Source of the DNA: Owenia fusiformis | Lineage: Eukaryota; Annelida; Polychaeta; Sabellida; Oweniidae | DNA length: 64,000 bases | NCBI GenBank assembly: GCA_903813345.2 | Contig: CAIIXF020000005.1 | Location: forward strand, 6,477,375 to 6,541,374 | Direction: 5' to 3' | In this document: positions 12,201 to 22,801 of the stretch, one piece after another | Numbering within the stretch: position 1 is the first letter of the stretch | Layout of the letters: every line of letters begins with the position of its first letter | The notes under the pieces: generated by a model | The model's database searches: none | Seen by the model: only the letters and a program-made list of their open reading frames with translations | What the model was told of the DNA's origin: nothing | Translations under genes and position numbers: made by a program

Positions 12201-12749
12201 TGTACGTAGTCTTTACAGGGGATTTCTCTGCCTTTGAATTACAACCAGCCTGAAATACACATGATCAGGGACTAACTTATATAAAAATGACAAATGTGTT
12301 CTCTGAATTCACAAAACAAGATGTAAGATACTGGAGACGATCGATGAGTACTCGGATTCAAGTTAAAAATCCGGAGGTAGGAGGGAAAAACGGGAGGACA
12401 CAGAGAAAATCGGGGGATTTTTACCTAAAACATGCTAAGTTTTTTGTAGAAATCGGGATTAAAAATCGGGAGATGATGAAAAATTACAAAATTAGAAAAT
12501 CGGGAGATGGCAAAATTGCGCAGGAGATGGGTTAAAAACAGGAATCTCCCGATTTAAATCGGGAGTTGGCAACTGTGCTGAGTCAAGTACTGCCAAGTGT
12601 AGAGTAATTCGAAGTGTTGTATGTTTTATTGAAAGTCTACCTACGTGACACTGATTGCAGCACCTAGAACAGCATTCCTCACCAATGGAGTACGTAGCAA
12701 AGTAACATATAGCCAAGATAACCAAACTGCAAGTGATACCAACCCTCAT
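6239..12749 (-). CDS. P1: secreted short-chain collagen C4-like protein
   Basis: Three exons: 12645-12749 (start ATG at 12749), 12150-12249 and 6239-6753 (TAA at 6239-6241), together 720 bp and 239 aa. Exon 1 encodes a signal peptide (MRVGITCSLVILAICYFA) and a Cys-rich segment ECCSRCCNQC. Exon 2 carries WGRTSCPDGAAIVYTG. Exon 3 carries IAGGSSHVETGGGSNYQC, DVPCVVC, EYTGYLVS, GANKNGALFYAVEASCG and a terminal LTCVVCTS. This order matches the non-collagenous domain of spongin short-chain collagen-related proteins, an extracellular family related to the collagen IV NC1 domain. No Gly-X-Y stretch is present. Splice sites are consensus except exon 1's last base (CAC|gtaggt where the other copies have CAG). 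Intron 2 is 5.4 kb because transposons sit in it; without them it aligns with the P4 intron. The exon pairing across that intron is inferred from phase and collinearity. Confidence 0.8.
8351..10680. mobile_element. Nested CAC-ended TIR element, 5-bp TSD GTACA
   Basis: The terminal inverted repeats are 69 bp with three mismatches and start CACGGGTAGTATCC (left) and CACCGGTAGTATCC (right, inverted). GTACA is duplicated at 8346-8350 and 10681-10685. The related sequence at 14775-14792 (GACACCGTACATCTAAAG) shows the empty site. Subterminal copies of GCTGAAAACATGAGGAGG and its inverse lie at about 8715-8765 and 10175-10240. The interior holds the CGTTCG minisatellite and AT-rich DNA and no transposase motif, so it is non-autonomous. 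It inserted into the right arm of another CAC/5-bp-TSD element. Confidence 0.75.
9045..9655. repeat. CGTTCGT/CCGACCGT minisatellite
   Basis: About 600 bp of degenerate reiteration of GTTCGTGCGTGCGTTCGTCCGACC-type words. All frames stay open on both strands, producing Arg/Val/Ser/Cys-rich ORFs that track the repeat period. They have no start context or domains and are not treated as genes. It lies wholly inside the element 8351-10680. Confidence 0.85.
11250..11548. mobile_element. 299-bp MITE flanked by 15-bp direct repeats
   Basis: The ends GGAGGATTGGCTCCCAG and CTGGGAGCCAATCCTCC form a perfect 17-bp TIR. The same 15 bases, TTGGTATTTTTGCAA, abut it at 11235-11249 and 11549-11563. The element sits in intron 2 of P1 and is absent from the shorter P4 intron. 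A 15-bp TSD is longer than that of any common TIR superfamily, so the class is unknown. Confidence 0.65.
11680..11845. repeat. Foldback repeat, arms about 75 bp
   Basis: GATTCTATGATTTATGGC on the left and GCCATAAATCATAGAATC on the right are parts of imperfect inverted arms extending toward TATATGACC / GGTCATATA. The loop includes AATCGCTACGCGATTTCGG. It lies in P1 intron 2. Confidence 0.55.
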
Positions 12750-13585
12750 CTTCTAACGGCTATTTGTGTTGATGCAGAAGTTTGAATTTTAGGTATGTTC
12801 GTCTCAGTTGGCGATAACAGTAGAACTATTCTAATCTATGTTTTTCCAGGTATTTATTAAAAACACCAATGTATGGAATTTAATATTTTATGACATTAAT
12901 TAAATTGAATAATAAAAGGCATTGTTGTGAATTATGATTCCAACTGCTTCGTCATCATGAGATGGCAAGGTGAGTTCGTCCATCCTTAATCTGTTATTGC
13001 TTTGGGTTACTCTACTCTTACAAATAATTTTGTGGTGTTGTTTGTTGGTATTGTTAGAGTAAGGTACATGTATATCTAGTAATAAGTAAACAGTACAGTG
13101 GTAAACAGAACGTTAGTAAACAGTACAGTAGTAAACAGTACTGTAGAGGCAGCAACGCAGGCAAGCAACTCTTGATAACAATTCCTATGTTCAAAGCTCC
13201 AATAAATTGTGGGGTGAAATTTATTTCAAATTCCATCTGAGATCTTGCCTGAATTGTTAGTCATAAATCCTGTATTCATGCAGCCCCATAAATATGTAAC
13301 ATAATGTTACACTTTCTGTTGTCTGGAAACCACACACAGAATGCTATGAGTTATACGCTACTGTATTATATCATATAGTAGTCATAAATACAAAATAAAA
13401 GTATAAAATTTAAATAATTGTCTGTTTATTTACTTTTACGTAGCCTAATATGATAAATCCTCAGCGATTCGACCTATTCCCATAATGCCTTACCATGGTA
13501 ACATAATTTGAAATTATTCTGTTGATATAGTCGATACTTACATGTAACTTTCAATAATTGCTAATTGTTAAAAAGGCCAAGTTAC
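12750..13585. other. P1 5' flank and inter-unit spacer
   Basis: The first ~220 bp (minus-strand upstream of P1) resemble the 5' flanks of P2 and P4, including the stretch around GTCATCATGAGATGGCA. No clear TATA box or initiator is identifiable. A short tandem repeat of AGTAAACAGTAC lies at 13078-13146 and recurs at 51293-51360. A segment around 13280-13420 (AACATAATGTTACACTTTCTG) recurs at 51487-51612 and 54385-54495. No additional gene is seen. Confidence 0.5.
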
Positions 13586-14030
13586 CTATACTAAATGCCG
13601 GACTGTCGACAATAAGACAATAATTGCAGATTGTTACAAAAGTGCAACAACTGTTACAGATGCTGAATCTCTTATGCTATATGTTAAACGTTGGAGGCTG
13701 TAACACTATGTCACAACTTCTTGGTGATGACATAAAACCGGTGTAACAGGAGTATAAGTCCCCTTGGGAAATAAGTCCGTAGGAATTGGATTCCTAGGAA
13801 CGTTTCTAGGACCGGAGGTCCTACGGACATCCGTTCCTGGTATACGTTGTCCTAGTCGGACATATATTTCAAGCAATGATATATATGAAAAATTACTACG
13901 GACGTATTTTCCTGACGGACTTGGATTCCTGCTACAGTGATAGGAATTTAGGTCCATGAAACTCTATATTGATCATGTAATTAGTCTGTACATAAATATA
14001 CAAAGAAAAACGTATTTGACCAGCCATCCA

Positions 14031-14110
14031 TATTAGCTCACTAAGTAGAGCGTTTGGCAGTAATAGATATTTATAATTTAGTCAGAAGTAGAACCCTTGT
14101 TCGACTCCCC
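14031..14110 (+). repeat. Degenerate tRNA-like (SINE-like) sequence
   Basis: TTAGCTCACTAAGTAGAGCG resembles an RNA polymerase III A box and GTTCGACTCCCC a B box, 60 bp apart. The acceptor and T stems do not pair, so this is not a functional tRNA; a tRNA-derived repeat is more likely. Confidence 0.3.
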
Positions 14111-14189
14111 TTGGCTCACTATTTATTTTTATTTTTTTTTCATTTAATTTTATTTTGGGAAGGTCGGACTTATTCTAAGCTTTGACATT

Positions 14190-17178
14190 CACGCAATAAC
14201 ATTGACAACGTACAGTGACAAAATATACCGTCGTGCACTTTGAATGTACGGTGTCACTATCATCTGATTTGAAGCAAAACTTATCATGTAGATTTGATGT
14301 ACGTTTTAAAAAAATTAATCTGAGGAAAACAAAATGATTTATTTTTAATTTCGTGCGTATTCGCTTCAAAAGACTTACTTAGCTTTCTGATTAAAGATAT
14401 TCGACCAGTGCCTATTTTTTTCTTAGTACATCTACAACACAAAATTTATCGGCAAGAAAATGTTTGTTTTTTCACATTTCCTTCGATAATTTTTTCCCGT
14501 GTCGCCTAAAAGTGTCGATTATTTTTATGAGAATATGTTTCTCTCAACTTCACAATCTAGGATGGTCCAAGACTTAATAAATATTATGTATTGGGTATAT
14601 GTACGTTGTCAATTCCACTGTACGGTGTGAGTGTAATTGAAATTCATAAGATGTAATATTAAACAATGCAATAATGTTATTATCCCATCGAAGTTCGGAG
14701 GAATATAGGGAACGCCTCCGTCCTTTCGTCCATCAGTCCGTCCGTCGGGTTTTGCTTCAAATCAGTTAATAGTGACACCGTACATCTAAAGTGCAATAAC
14801 TCAAATGCCGTTGGCCCGATTTTGTTGATATTTTGTACACAAATACCCTATGAGTGTAGAAATTCTGCTCGAAAGCCGATTTTCAAAATGGCCGCTCATT
14901 TTGAAATGATGGCCATTTTAGTGCCGATCTTACAGTAACTTAGGACCTAAAACTGTTGTAGCAATATGTTTTAAATTAAAAAAATATATAGGATATTAAT
15001 AAAGATAGAAATGTAGATATCAAAGAAGCACATGACAGCCATCTTAAAAAATGGCGGCCTTTACACACTATTCTTGCTGTAACTTGAAAAGAAGTTTAGG
15101 TATGAGGTTCCATATCCATCCGCCAAAAGGTATGACCTATATAGTCCATTTAAAAACTCGTGGTATTGTTCTAAATAACGCCATAGTTGGCTTCTAGGGT
15201 ACCTAGTATGCCACTATTTGGTATCAAAATAAAGAGGAGGAGTTCAACTTTCATTTGATTTACGAAAATAGCGATGTAGGTCAAAAATAGTTCCGACGTG
15301 AGCATGTTTACTACGCGTTTGCCCATCATATCAGAATTGAGGAAGTGGTAGCAAACGCGAGTCACAATAAATGGACGCTGATATCTCAAAAAGTAACCTG
15401 ACTCCCTATAATTTGATGTAGATCAATCGAACCCCTATATGAACAGGTACATTTTGATATATGACACTATGGGGGGTAAGCGTTTTATAGTTGGTCACGA
15501 ACGCCATATGTGCAAAGTATTGTTATGAATTTTCGAATTTGGTGTTGGATTACGGTACTCATACCTTTAGCGATATTGTTCATATTTGATATGTGGATAC
15601 TATAAGCATGGCACACTGTCTAATGACATTTTTAATTGGTAGAAGGTCGCCTTTTTGAAAAATGGCCGCCATTTTAACGGTTTTGCTCTAACTTTAAGTA
15701 GTGGAGCAATTTTATTCATATTTGGTATGTGAATTCTATAAGCATGGTACACTGTCTGACGACAATTTTTGTAGAAGGCGGCCATTTTGGAAAATGGCCG
15801 CCATTTTAACGTTCGAAAAGTAGTGGAGCAATTTTGTTCATATTTGATATGTGAATACTATAAGCATGACACACTGTCTAATGACACGTTGGAGAGTAGG
15901 CGGTTATTCTAAAAATGGCCACAATTTTTAGGTGTGTTATTTTACCCTTTTCACTATAACTCTAAAGGTAATAGAGCAATTTTGAAAAACTAACTACCTT
16001 GAAGGATTAATGAAATGATCATGGTGTGATCCAATATATTTGGCTTATATCGTGTGAAGAAATAACTAAGAAAGGATAAAAAATGGCAGAAAGAGCCAAA
16101 GGTCCTGAAATTCTTGATCACACCTCGCACGTGTTGCAATTTTGTTGAAAGTATACGTGTCTTCTTGGAAGCATACATCACTTTCTGATGACAATTTGGC
16201 TATAGTGAGCAACCATTTTGAAAATGGTAGCCATTTTGTGTGTTATTTTACGATTGGCTATTCGATTGGATTTGCCATTTTTTGGCGTTGCTGTTGTCTA
16301 GTTTCTACTCCATTCAGGTTTTTAATCAGTAAGAAGTGATTTTGAACGAACATGTTCAAGTATCCCCAATACAGATGTTGTTAGAGATAAGGTAAATGTG
16401 ATTTTTGACCTCTTGTTGAGTGCTATTTTATTTAATGAAATTGTTGGTTCTTAGATTCAACATCATGATCATTTGGCGTTTGTTTCTGTTAAGATTATAA
16501 TTTTATGAATTTCAATAATCTTAAGAAGTTGATAGAGAGATCGCAATACTAGGTACAGCTAGTCGAAGATGACTTTTAAAATCCCGTTCATGCGTTTGTA
16601 TATCTGGAAAGTGCATAGGTTCAATAGTGCAACAAGTTGAAGTGATTGTTCAGCTTCAGTTCTAAATGCATCTGACCCCTGTCGATTAGTGTTATAAAAA
16701 ATACGTTGTCTGCAATAGGGTTAACTGTGAATTGAGATGTGTAATTTCAATGGGACAACGTACACTGAATTGACTACGTACACTTGTGATTTTTGTAAAA
16801 TTGTAGCCAAAAACCTAAATACTTGTTAAATCTTCAACCGACCTAAATTGTGTAAGTTCGAGAAACATATTCTCATAAAAACATTCGACACTCTTAGGCG
16901 TCACAGTGGCAGGGGAACAATTATCAAAGGAAATGTGAAAAAACAACATCTTCCAACCGATAAATTTTGTGGGTAGATTTACTACGAAAAAGAGAATCTT
17001 TTAACGTGATCAGAAAGCTAAAAGTCTTTCGAAGCGAATACACATAAACATGAAATCCTTTATATATAATTCAGATTAGATATTTAAGACGTATATCAAG
17101 CCCACATCATAGTTTTTGTTTCATCTGAAGTGTATGGCGATATATTTTGTCACTGTACGCTGTCTATGGTTAGGCGTG
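14190..17178. mobile_element. Diverged CAC-ended foldback element
   Basis: The left end CACGCAATAACATTGACAAC and the right end (inverse CACGCCTAACCATAGACAGC) are homologous to 6981-10740, as are the arms (GTGACAAAATATA, TTTGAAGCAAAAC, AGAATATGTTTCTC). The expected 5-bp TSD is not preserved (ACATT against AACAA), so it is old or rearranged. It is nested in 13742-17629. Its centre (about 14690-16330) is filled by other repeats that share GGCCGCCATTTT-type words with 19370 and 32200. Confidence 0.5.
15590..15910. repeat. Imperfect ~120-137-bp tandem repeats with GGCCGCCATTTT
   Basis: TATAAGCATG recurs at about 15601, 15738 and 15859. Each is followed by CACTGTCTAATGACA-like sequence, a GGCGGCCATTTT palindrome region and GTAGTGGAGCAATTTTGTTC. 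The ORFs crossing it are not conserved between units. Confidence 0.6.
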
Positions 17179-17709
17179 AACAATAAACCAACAGATATTT
17201 GATTTGGTAAGTGTGGTGAGTAATTATTGGAATTCAGAGATATTTTCAGACATTTTATACATGTAGATAACCAATTCAAATTGTATTGTCATATTTTGCC
17301 CGTGAAAAAAATGACATGCAATATTTATGTGTTGGATGTTTTATTGTTGATTTTATGAAAACTTGAATTGAAATGTTGACATATTAAGGTAAAATAGTTT
17401 ACATGGACTTAACTTTCTGACAGGCATCCAGGAATACAAGTCCGCCTCGGACGACTCATCCTAGGCATAGGACATACAGTCCTAAGGAAAATATGTCCGA
17501 TGGACTTATTTTCCTAGGTATGCAAGTCCCTGGACTTATTTTCCTAGGACTTAGTGTCCGACGGACCTGCATTCCTAGGAAAATAAGTCCATCGGACATA
17601 ATTTAGCATGGACATGTGAAACTGTCACACCGGCCACTTAACAATGCTCCATATTTATAGTGATAATGATTTTATTCACTTTGGATTGCATACATTGTAT
17701 ATCATATGT

Positions 17710-18208
17710 TTAAGATGTGCAGACCACACACGTCAACTCTGCCCCATCTTTGTAGTTTGGACAAGGTAAGGGCCCACAAGATGCTTCCACAGCATAAAAC
17801 AATGCACCATTCTTATTAGCCCCACTACCTGGTACTGCCTCTGGTGCTGCATCCATGCATTCAAATGTCCTTCTATCGCTGTGTTTTACATACTCTGATA
17901 CAAGGTAGCCAGTGTATTCGAAATTCCAAGCATCTGGACATGTCTTCCAAGCTGGGATCATGATAGACGTTGAAAGAGGTACTGAACATCTCTTTCGTAA
18001 AGTGATTCTCTGTCACCAGGGGTAGGTGCATTGTCACCATCAAAGGGGTTCGAAGTTCCACTAGCTGTTCCAACCTGATATTCTGCTCCATTTATTAAAG
18101 CAGAATATTTACTTTTTGCAGTGTACCTTCCCCACTGTGGGTTTGTAGGAAGGCATTGATAGTTAGAACCACCTCCTGTCTCCGCATGACTAGAACCACC
18201 GGCTATAC
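17710..18208 (-). pseudogene. psi1: frameshifted extra terminal exon
   Basis: A second terminal exon lies 172 bp downstream of the P2 stop. It keeps the acceptor (ttttag|GTATAG) and the final LTCVVCTS and stop at 17710-17712. At 499 bp it lacks 16 bp relative to the 515-bp exons; the junction is at about 17987. The deletion removes the VPCVV codons and shifts frame, so reading from the acceptor ends in DVQYLFQRLS. It could be an alternative last exon giving a truncated product or simply a dead duplicate. It has its own AATAAA at 17671-17676, between itself and the 3.9-kb transposon. Confidence 0.8.
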
Positions 18209-18380
18209 CTAAAAATGGATGGTTGAACACCTTGTTTAATATACAAGCAGAAACTGTAACAATGGTAGTATGTCCCCACTTTTTGGTGATGAAATAAAGC
18301 AGCCACTTAACAATGCTCCATATTTATAGTGCTATAATGATTTTATTCACTTTGGATTGCATACATTGTATATCATGTGA

Positions 18381-20189
18381 TTAAGATGTGCAGACCACAC
18401 ACGTCAACTCTGCCCCATCTTTGTAGTTTGGACAAGTTAATGACCCACAAGATGCTTCCACAGCATAAAACAAGGCACCATTCCTATTAGCCCCACTACC
18501 TGGTACTGCCTCTGGTGATGCATCCATGCATTCAAATGTACTTCTACCGATGTGTTTCGCATACGCTGATACAAGGTAACCAGTGTATTCGAAATGCCAT
18601 GCATGTGGACATGTCTTCCAAGCTGGTATCATGATGGAGGTTGAACGAGGCACTGAACAAACAACACATGGTACATCTGTATCATGAAGTGATTCTCTGT
18701 CTCCAGGGGTAGGTGCATTGTCACCATCAAAAGGATTCGAACGTCCCATGACTGTTGAAACCTCATATTCAGCTCCATACATTAAAGCAGAATATGTATT
18801 TTTTGCTGTATAGCTTCCCCACTGTGGGTTTGTAGGAAGGCATTGATAGTTAGAACCACCTCCTGTTTCTGTGTAATGGGAGCCCCCAGCTATACCTAAA
18901 ATGGATTGATGAACAACTTGTTTAACATGTTTTATATAACAAGAAACTGGCATAGGCCACATAGGCATTTTTGGTTATGAAGCAGTCACATTAGACTGTG
19001 TAGGTTCACCTTTCGCCACCGTGTGAATACTTTGGGGCAGACTGCGGGGCACGGCACACGGTACACGGTGGGCAAAACAAATAGTTTTATAGCAAGCTTA
19101 TTATTTACAAGTATCCCACAGAATTGATGTGGGATCGATGGATTGATGGATTTGATTCAAATTTCATAGGCTTATGCCGTATGGGCGTGGGACCTCTGTT
19201 CGAAAAAGAATTTTCAATATTGCCACTTAATTCAAAACAACCGCCATTTTTCTTAAAAAATGTAATGTAACTCAAATACTATTATTGTAGTTGACGGATT
19301 TGGTTTAAAGTTTATATGCTGATGCCTAGTGACAAAGGAGATGCTAAAGAAGAGTTTTCAAGATGGTCACTTCATTTTTTCAAATGGCGGCCATTTTTCG
19401 TAAAAATATAATCTTTGATAATTCAAATACCCATGTCGGATTTGGTTCAAATCGTATATTATTCACACTATGGCGAACGGTGACCCTATAAGGCCCAGTG
19501 TGATAGCTATTTTAGATTGAACAGATGTTGGTACGTCTTAATATTTTTAGATTAGGAGGCCTAGGTATGATTCATGTTGATTCATTTATAAACCAAATTC
19601 AAAATATTCTAAGAAAGAAAGTTTTCAGGTCTGGATGATTGGCTTTTGGTCAGTACAGAATGGGAATGTCGATCAAATGTTTTATTTGAAACCAAATGCA
19701 ATATGAATGAACCTGAACTGGAGTCAAGCGAAGAGCTAACCTGTATAGACAATGGCTGCTCCATCTGGGCATGATGTTCTTCCCCATCTTATATACGTAG
19801 TCTTCACATGGGATTTATCTGCATTAGAGTTACAACCGGCCTGAAATATACATGAACATGACAGGAGCCATGGGATGATACAAAAACCGTTCAAAGAATA
19901 TTTCCCTATGTCAATGTTAACATGAGGTGTGTTTTCTGGATTTACAAAACGAGTCAATGTAATGATTTGAGCAATTTAATTTAAAAGGTCTGTTTAGTTG
20001 ATGAAAGTCTACCTCCCTGACACTGATTACTGCCAAATTTGGAGTAATTCGAAGTTTTGTATGTTTAATTGACAGTCTACCAACCTGACACTTATTGCAG
20101 CACCTACAACAGCACGCCTCACCAATGGAGTACGTAGCAAAACAACATACAGCCAAAATAACCAAACTGCAAGTGATGCTAACCCTCAT
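18381..20189 (-). CDS. P2: secreted short-chain collagen C4-like protein
   Basis: Compact gene with exons 20085-20189, 19741-19840 and 18381-18895 (239 aa). Exon 1 gives the signal peptide MRVSITCSLVILAVCCFATY and EACCCRCCNKCQ, with two substitutions specific to this copy (EAC, NKC). The exon-1 donor is CAG|gttggt and exon 2 ends ACAG|gttagc. Exon 3 has GGSHYTETGGGSNYQC, PQWGSYTAKNTYSALMYG, DVPCVVC and GANRNGALFYAVEASCGSL, with TC where others have PC in the SLxCP motif. The product should be secreted; an extracellular matrix or mucus role is inferred from the family. All introns are short, so this is the most secure gene model of the array. The next exon downstream is the broken duplicate psi1. 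Confidence 0.88.
18930..19990. repeat. P2 intron segment repeated in P3 intron
   Basis: The sequence from AACATGTTTTATATAAC onward, through CACATTAGACTGTGTAGG and CAAATGGCGGCCATTTTTC, is nearly repeated at 31665-32895. It spans part of intron 2, exon 2 and the start of intron 1 in both genes. It shows that P2 and P3 arose by duplication of the whole locus rather than of exons alone. Confidence 0.75.
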
Positions 20190-20620
20190 CTTCTAACTGC
20201 TCCCTGTGTTGAATCTGATGTAATTCTTTACTGGCAACTGAGTTTGAAGTTTGGTTAGTCTTGATCAATTGTCGACAACAATATAATACGAAGTATAAGC
20301 TATGTTGTACCAGGTTTTGATGAGAAACAATAACATGCAGTGATATTTCACGACAATGATATTTACTAAAGGGCAATGTCGTGAATCGTGATAGGTGACT
20401 ACTTTGTCACCATGAGCTGGCATGTTGATTTAGTAAAGTTCATTGTTTCTACTCTGGGTTACTCTACTCTTACATTCGCTTGTTATACATTCATAGAATA
20501 TGGATTGTATTGTATTCCACATAGTGTTGCAGCTCTGAGTTTATCTGAAACAAAATATGAATTGAATTTGCACTTGGATTCAAAACATTAAGAACTTAAT
20601 TACCACTTGTTCAACGTTGA
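20190..20620 (-). promoter_or_regulatory. Conserved 5' flank of P2
   Basis: About 400 bp upstream of the ATG is shared with P4 (50420-50860) and partly with P1. It includes CAATTGTCGACAACAATATA, TATAAGCTATGTTGTACCAG and an inverted pair TTCACGACA / TGTCGTGAA at about 20347-20387. Promoter function is inferred from position and conservation; no TATA element is placed with confidence. Confidence 0.45.
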
Positions 20621-21712
20621 TGAATCTGTTATTTCGATTTTAAGGCACATACATATTACATATATACATTTTTGAAATTTTTTATCCCTAATGCGGACAA
20701 TGTATATTTCATAATATGGTTGACCCTCCCCCTAGCGTGTTTTGAGCTGGTACGATTTTCAAGCAATTTTTGAAATGATTAACAACATTCCCACCATCCT
20801 AACTCTAGTCACTTGCCCCTTATCACCCCATTTTTGGTATTTTGTCAGTAGCTACTCCGATTACAGAAAAATATCATTTCACGGCAGAAAAGTCCTGGGG
20901 AAAAATCTGCAGGGGGGCCCCTTGTCCATATTAGGGTTAAACCTGTCCATGTTATCTTCTGGTTCAAAATAAAGTATGATGACATTTATGTATTTCTTTA
21001 CTTTGCAGGAAAGTAACCTTGCATTGTCTTCAAGTAAATCTAAATAAAATCTAGGTTAACGCCAATTCCAGGAAATTCTGATATTTCACTAAAAAGCATT
21101 TGAACATGACTGTATTCACGCCTTCTATAAACTGTGAACAAAGTCAAAATTCCACCCGGGGAATATTCGGCAACACTACCCCTGGTAATACGAGTAATGT
21201 GTGCCGTCATAACGCGGGGCCGTAGCAATGGCGGATCATTAAATAAATATTTGAAAAATTTTGGTGAGTTTTCATCTTCGAATCGTAATATAGACCTCAG
21301 AGCAGGTGTTATATCGACGAATACATCCCCTAGGGCTAGGCACAAAAGTTTCCGACTGGAAAACGTTTGTGCCTAGCCCTGCGGGTTGTATTCGTCGATA
21401 TAACACCTGCTCTAGATCTTTGGTTTATATTTCTTAATTCAAAATGCCCACCATATGTTAGTCTCACTGATTATATAACAATGACACTGTCTTGAAAACT
21501 AAGGAAACGCACCGATGTCTTTCTACCTCACTCGAGAATTCAATGCCCGGCTGACGGTTTAACCTAATATTTTATGTCCTACTCATTTAAATACAAGTAC
21601 TGCCACTATACCTTTTGTTATCATTGTTAGATGTCAGTACCTACCTGGGCCTATATACAGTAAGAAATAGATGGCAGCATATGTGTAAGTATGCAATGTA
21701 TGATAGCTAAAA
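20615..21712. repeat. Segmental repeat copy 1 (pair at 44404-45484)
   Basis: About 1.1 kb beginning TTGATGAATCTGTTATTTCG and ending near GTATGCAATGTATGATA is present again at 44404-45484 in the same orientation with small indels. Part (about 20950-21090) also recurs at 50920-51060. The ORFs at 21040-21376 are conserved only because the whole segment is. The unit includes a strong palindrome at 21299-21413. Confidence 0.8.
21299..21413. repeat. Near-perfect hairpin, arms about 55 bp
   Basis: AGAGCAGGTGTTATATCGAC on the left is mirrored by GTCGATATAACACCTGCTCT on the right, with inner arms CTAGGGCTAGGCACAAA / TTTGTGCCTAGCCC around a short core. It is duplicated at 45094-45208. Confidence 0.8.
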
Positions 21713-21760
21713 TACAATAGATGGCAATGTGTCTATATATATATATGTGTGTATAGTGTA

Positions 21761-22799
21761 CAGGGCGTTCAGTAAGTAAAGCTAATTTTGCTCTCAAACT
21801 TTTATTTCTTGTCTATCATCGTTCAAATTTTCAGTGGAGAAGCATCAGAAAAAATGATCAAGATATGATGAATAATAGCAAAATAGTGGTTGTCATAGTA
21901 ACGCGAATACGGGTTCTGCGGAGCAATTTTATAAGTTCACAGCATAGTAGATTTTGTTAACGTTAGTTTCTGTCCTGTCTATATTTCAACCATAGTTCTG
22001 TGGCTACTCCACATTTATACTTTCAAGTTAGCATTCTAGATAATGTACCCATCCTAGGCTGATATTGGTTAGTTCTGAGAGTTCCCTTACAGTTATACTG
22101 CGGTCTTCATCTAACAATTACCTCAAATGATTCAAGTTAGCCTCTTTGGTTAGAAGTTTTGGCCTCCCTGACCTTGGCTCATCACTTGTTGTTTTTCTCC
22201 CCTTTTGGAATTTCTGATACCATTTGTAGATTGTGTACTTAGGCACACTGTCCCCATATGCTTTTTGGATATCCCTAATGGTATCCTGCTTGGATTTCCC
22301 TAGCAACACATTGTATCTGATGCTACTTCTCAATTGTTGTTTTATTTCATTGTTCATTTTGCTTCCATTGGCAATCCTGGCAGCCATGATTTTGATGATG
22401 TCATGGAGCAGTGTCTGATGGATCATTCTGGATCATTCCATCTGTTGAATCACCTGTCTGTGATGTCATAGTCTACTGTTGCCATGGTATCATATTTGTG
22501 TATGTTGTTGTTATGTTTGTCGTGACTTTCAGCCATAGCAAACAAAGACATATGCAGCATTAATCTTAATCAATTTCATTGCATTATAACATTTTTATTA
22601 AAGTAAGAAATTGCTCCGCAGAACCCGTATTCACGTTACTATGACAACCATTGTTTTGCTATTATTATTCATCATATCTTATTTAATTTTTCATGGTAGT
22701 TAGAAAAATGTCAAATGCTTCTTCACTGAAAATTTGAAAGATAAATGACAAAAAATAAAAGTTTGAGAGCAAAATTAGCTTTACTTACTGAACGCCCTG
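21761..22799 (-). mobile_element. Mariner deletion derivative with long TIRs
   Basis: TA at 21759-21760 and 22800-22801 flank CAGGGCGTTCAGTAAGTAAA and its exact inverse. The inverted arms extend about 175-190 bp, including GCTCCGCAGAACCCGTATTC. TA target duplication and the encoded helix-turn-helix fragment place it in the Tc1/mariner group. It lacks room for a catalytic DDE/D domain, so it needs a transposase in trans. Confidence 0.85.
22118..22426 (-). pseudogene. Mariner transposase N-terminal DNA-binding domain only
   Basis: A 102-codon ORF encodes a homeodomain-like helix-turn-helix of mariner transposases: two helices (QQLRSSIRYNVLLGKSKQDT, then IRDIQKAYGDSVPKYTIYKW) followed by the linker-like DEPRSGRPKLLTKEAN. 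Mariner transposases are normally about 340 aa and continue into a DDD catalytic domain, which is absent. Such a fragment could bind its own TIRs and act as a repressor (inference), or be inert. Confidence 0.7.
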
Positions 22800-22801
22800 T
22801 A

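Larger units (their letters stand above)
13742..17629. mobile_element. 3.9-kb element, TGTRACAG ends, CCGG TSD
   Basis: Inserted in the psi1 3' flank: CCGG at 13738-13741 and 17630-17633 flank TGTAACAG (left) and CTGTCACA (right). The paralogous uninterrupted site is at 47893-47912 (ACATAAAAACGGCCACTT), one base different at the TSD. Subterminal regions at both ends contain many copies of CCTAGGAAAATAAGTCC and GTCCGACGGAC-like words. A 4-bp TSD with TGT...ACA ends is compatible with Ginger-type transposons, which use an integrase-like transposase, but no transposase is visible. The interior hosts the CAC-ended relative at 14190-17178. Confidence 0.65.

Noticed and set aside
12287-12535. 82-codon ORF with GGKNGRTQRKSGDF
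   Set aside because: Plus-strand ORF in P1 intron 1 made from AATCGGGAG reiterations ending in a CCCGATTTAAATCGGG palindrome; a repeat.
21040-21376. ORF pair conserved at 44832-45171
   Set aside because: Both lie in a segmental duplication with a palindrome; conservation is explained by duplication and no domain is recognised.
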